Under the pieces are notes generated by a model, which searched no databases, had not been told where the DNA came from, and saw only the letters and a program-made list of their open reading frames with translations. The position numbers and the translations under genes were made by a program. A stretch of DNA of 60,812 nt from Ruminiclostridium sp. GTDB lineage: Bacteria; Bacillota; Clostridia; Oscillospirales; Ruminococcaceae. Below, piece by piece: positions 59,682 through 60,812 of the stretch. Position 1 is the stretch's first letter. Every line of letters begins with the position of its first letter. Location: positions 1-60,812 of the forward strand of contig JAFTVY010000066.1 of the NCBI GenBank assembly GCA_017465545.1, in the 5' to 3' direction.

Positions 59682-60812
59682 TCAAAGAATATAATCAGTA
59701 ATGCAATCATACCAGTGGACATAAACCTCACCGTTCACGGTAATACGTTCATTTTCAGGAAGAATTTCCGTCCAGTTTTTCTTATAGCGGTCTTTTGCCC
59801 AATCGTTACGGTTAAATCTTCTCCAAAGAATAGTCCTGCCGTTCTTGTCGAGATACTGTTCACTGACAACACCGCTATCATAAGTTTCAATGTCCATAAC
59901 GCAAATTGTATCGTACACTTTACCGCCGATTTTAACCTCATATCTTCCCACAACATCAAGTAAAAACGGCTTATCAGCAGCAGTAATTTCACTGCCGTTA
60001 CGGATAATATCGCCCTTTGCAGACAAATTGACTTCGTTTCCGCAGTTGTTTTCGCCAAAGCCCCAGTTCGGAATAAACTCATCACCGTCAAGGAAGGTAT
60101 AGCATTTCTTTACTCCACCGCTTATGTGGCTTTCAGCAAGAAAACGACAGTGCGTATCAGTAAGCTGTGCAATAAAGGTTCGCTCCGCCTTTTTTTCATT
60201 ATCTGTTTTGTTGCAATCCATAGGAGCGTATTGCTTTGCAGTTATTTCTACGCCCTCAATGCCGTGGATTTCTGCTTTACCTATAACCTGCATTTCATCA
60301 TATTCTGTGCGGTTTCTTTTCGGGAAATCGTATATTGCCCAGTTGAGCTTTTCGCCCAGCTTCGGGACAATAAACCAGCCCATAAGCTCCTCCCACTTAA
60401 CGGAAAACGCCTCTTTATCAAGTTTTGTAATTGTATATTCGGGCATAATTTCAGGCAACTTTTTCATATTTAAAATCATTCCTTTCCTTATGAGGAGAGT
60501 ATTCGCATTTTGCGAATACCGACGGGTTTGAAAATCTTTGATTTTCAAACAACAACCTCTTCTATAAATCGTATCAGGCAGATATAACCTTTTGAAATTG
60601 TTTCTTGCTGTGTAAAGTCTGCTCTTTACAGTTCCAACGGGAATATTCAGCCTTTGGGCAATCTCGCTTTGATTGTAACCTTGAATGTAAAATAGGTCGA
60701 TTATCTGTTTGTCATTCTCGGATAATGATTCAAGCGTATCATAAACATCGTGTTGCTCAACATATCCGTATCGACTTGCAGTAAGCGGCTGTTCGGTCAG
60801 TTCGTCGATTGA
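59682..60812 (-). CDS. ECF sigma factor fused in frame to a large C-terminal domain (5' end outside window)
   Basis: The minus strand is open without a stop from the window edge to 59682, 376 codons. The first part is an ECF sigma region 4 (LSENDKQIIDLFYIQGYNQSEIAQRLNIPVGTVKSRL, split here as LSENDKQIIDLF and SEIAQRLNIPVGTVKSRL). A basic linker of about 35 residues follows, encoded by two palindromes, and then a domain of about 260 residues (IMPEYTITKLDKEAF, then WGFGENNCGNEVN and LDVVGRYEVKIGG, ending HWYDCITDYIL) that I know only as a conserved domain found with such sigma factors, possibly an effector-binding domain. Internal ATG codons at 60479 and 60467 follow AAGGAAAGGA, so the second domain could also be made separately. 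Confidence 0.75.
   Translation of the reverse strand, partial: SIDELTEQPLTASRYGYVEQHDVYDTLESLSENDKQIIDLFYIQGYNQSEIAQRLNIPVGTVKSRLYTARNNFKRLYLPDTIYRRGCCLKIKDFQTRRYSQNANTLLIRKGMILNMKKLPEIMPEYTITKLDKEAFSVKWEELMGWFIVPKLGEKLNWAIYDFPKRNRTEYDEMQVIGKAEIHGIEGVEITAKQYAPMDCNKTDNEKKAERTFIAQLTDTHCRFLAESHISGGVKKCYTFLDGDEFIPNWGFGENNCGNEVNLSAKGDIIRNGSEITAADKPFLLDVVGRYEVKIGGKVYDTICVMDIETYDSGVVSEQYLDKNGRTILWRRFNRNDWAKDRYKKNWTEILPENERITVNGEVYVHWYDCITDYIL
60499..60550. repeat. Two perfect palindromes in the linker of the sigma-fusion ORF
   Basis: GTATTCGCA-TTT-TGCGAATAC (60499-60519) and GTTTGAAAATC-TTT-GATTTTCAAAC (60526-60550), stems of 9 and 11 bp, both with a three-base loop. They lie 6 bp apart, inside the reading frame and just before an internal ribosome site. 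They resemble a REP-type or MITE-type insertion, or a translational control element. Confidence 0.7.

Overview
The window looks like a chromosome segment of a low-to-mid GC, Gram-positive, anaerobic gut Firmicute, most likely a Ruminococcus-like member of the Oscillospiraceae/Ruminococcaceae. That placement is inferred from an Rnf ferredoxin:NAD oxidoreductase operon, BspA-type leucine-rich and fibronectin-III (Fn3) secreted proteins, papain-type secreted peptidases, ECF sigma factors of the clostridial type, IS3-family ends and the rpmH-rnpA-yidD-yidC-jag block. No species marker is present. No rRNA, tRNA, CRISPR array or replication origin was seen.

Layout. 1-140: 5' end of an IS3-family transposase gene. 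228-3379: an ECF sigma factor overlapping a membrane-anchored beta-propeller protein (probable anti-sigma/sensor), then a small membrane protein. 3462-10602 (minus): a seven-gene aromatic amino acid operon, aroF-pheA-aroB-aroC-aroQ-aroA-tyrA. It is preceded by a promoter, a 25-residue leader ORF with a Phe/Tyr run and an intrinsic terminator, which together look like a leader-peptide attenuator. 10702-12879 (minus): a Cache-HAMP-PAS-GGDEF diguanylate cyclase. 13192-17137: an MFS transporter, a lipid-linked polysaccharide flippase and a sugar-transfer-type ATP-grasp protein.

17.3-39.8 kb is an accessory island of secreted proteins. It holds two papain-family peptidases and four BspA-type LRR proteins (one of 2065 residues), all ending in arrays of the same Fn3 module. 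A small XRE regulator sits among them. Their DNA is full of near-identical Fn3 repeats in both orientations. A 292-bp internally deleted IS3-like element lies exactly in the loop of a terminator hairpin, and a second IS end lies beside half of a similar hairpin. At 39.99-42.85 kb follows a second ECF sigma factor, whose partner has an LRR ectodomain in place of the beta-propeller. This suggests the island and the sensor may belong to one surface-sensing and response programme.

42.9-50.9 kb: 1-phosphofructokinase (minus), then a promoter, a 46-residue ORF and a terminator leading into rnfCDGEAB. An unknown membrane protein and a GGDEF protein with a destroyed signature motif follow in the same orientation with short gaps. 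51.2-53.9 kb: a secreted C39-like cysteine peptidase and a lipoprotein. 54.0-55.6 kb (minus): a FliB-like protein and a DUF2461 protein. 55.8 kb: TspO. 56.3-59.6 kb: the core rpmH-rnpA-yidD-yidC-jag operon, in which yidC appears to start at an AUA codon. 59.7-60.8 kb (minus): a partial ORF that joins an ECF sigma factor in frame to a second domain, with two perfect palindromes in the linker.
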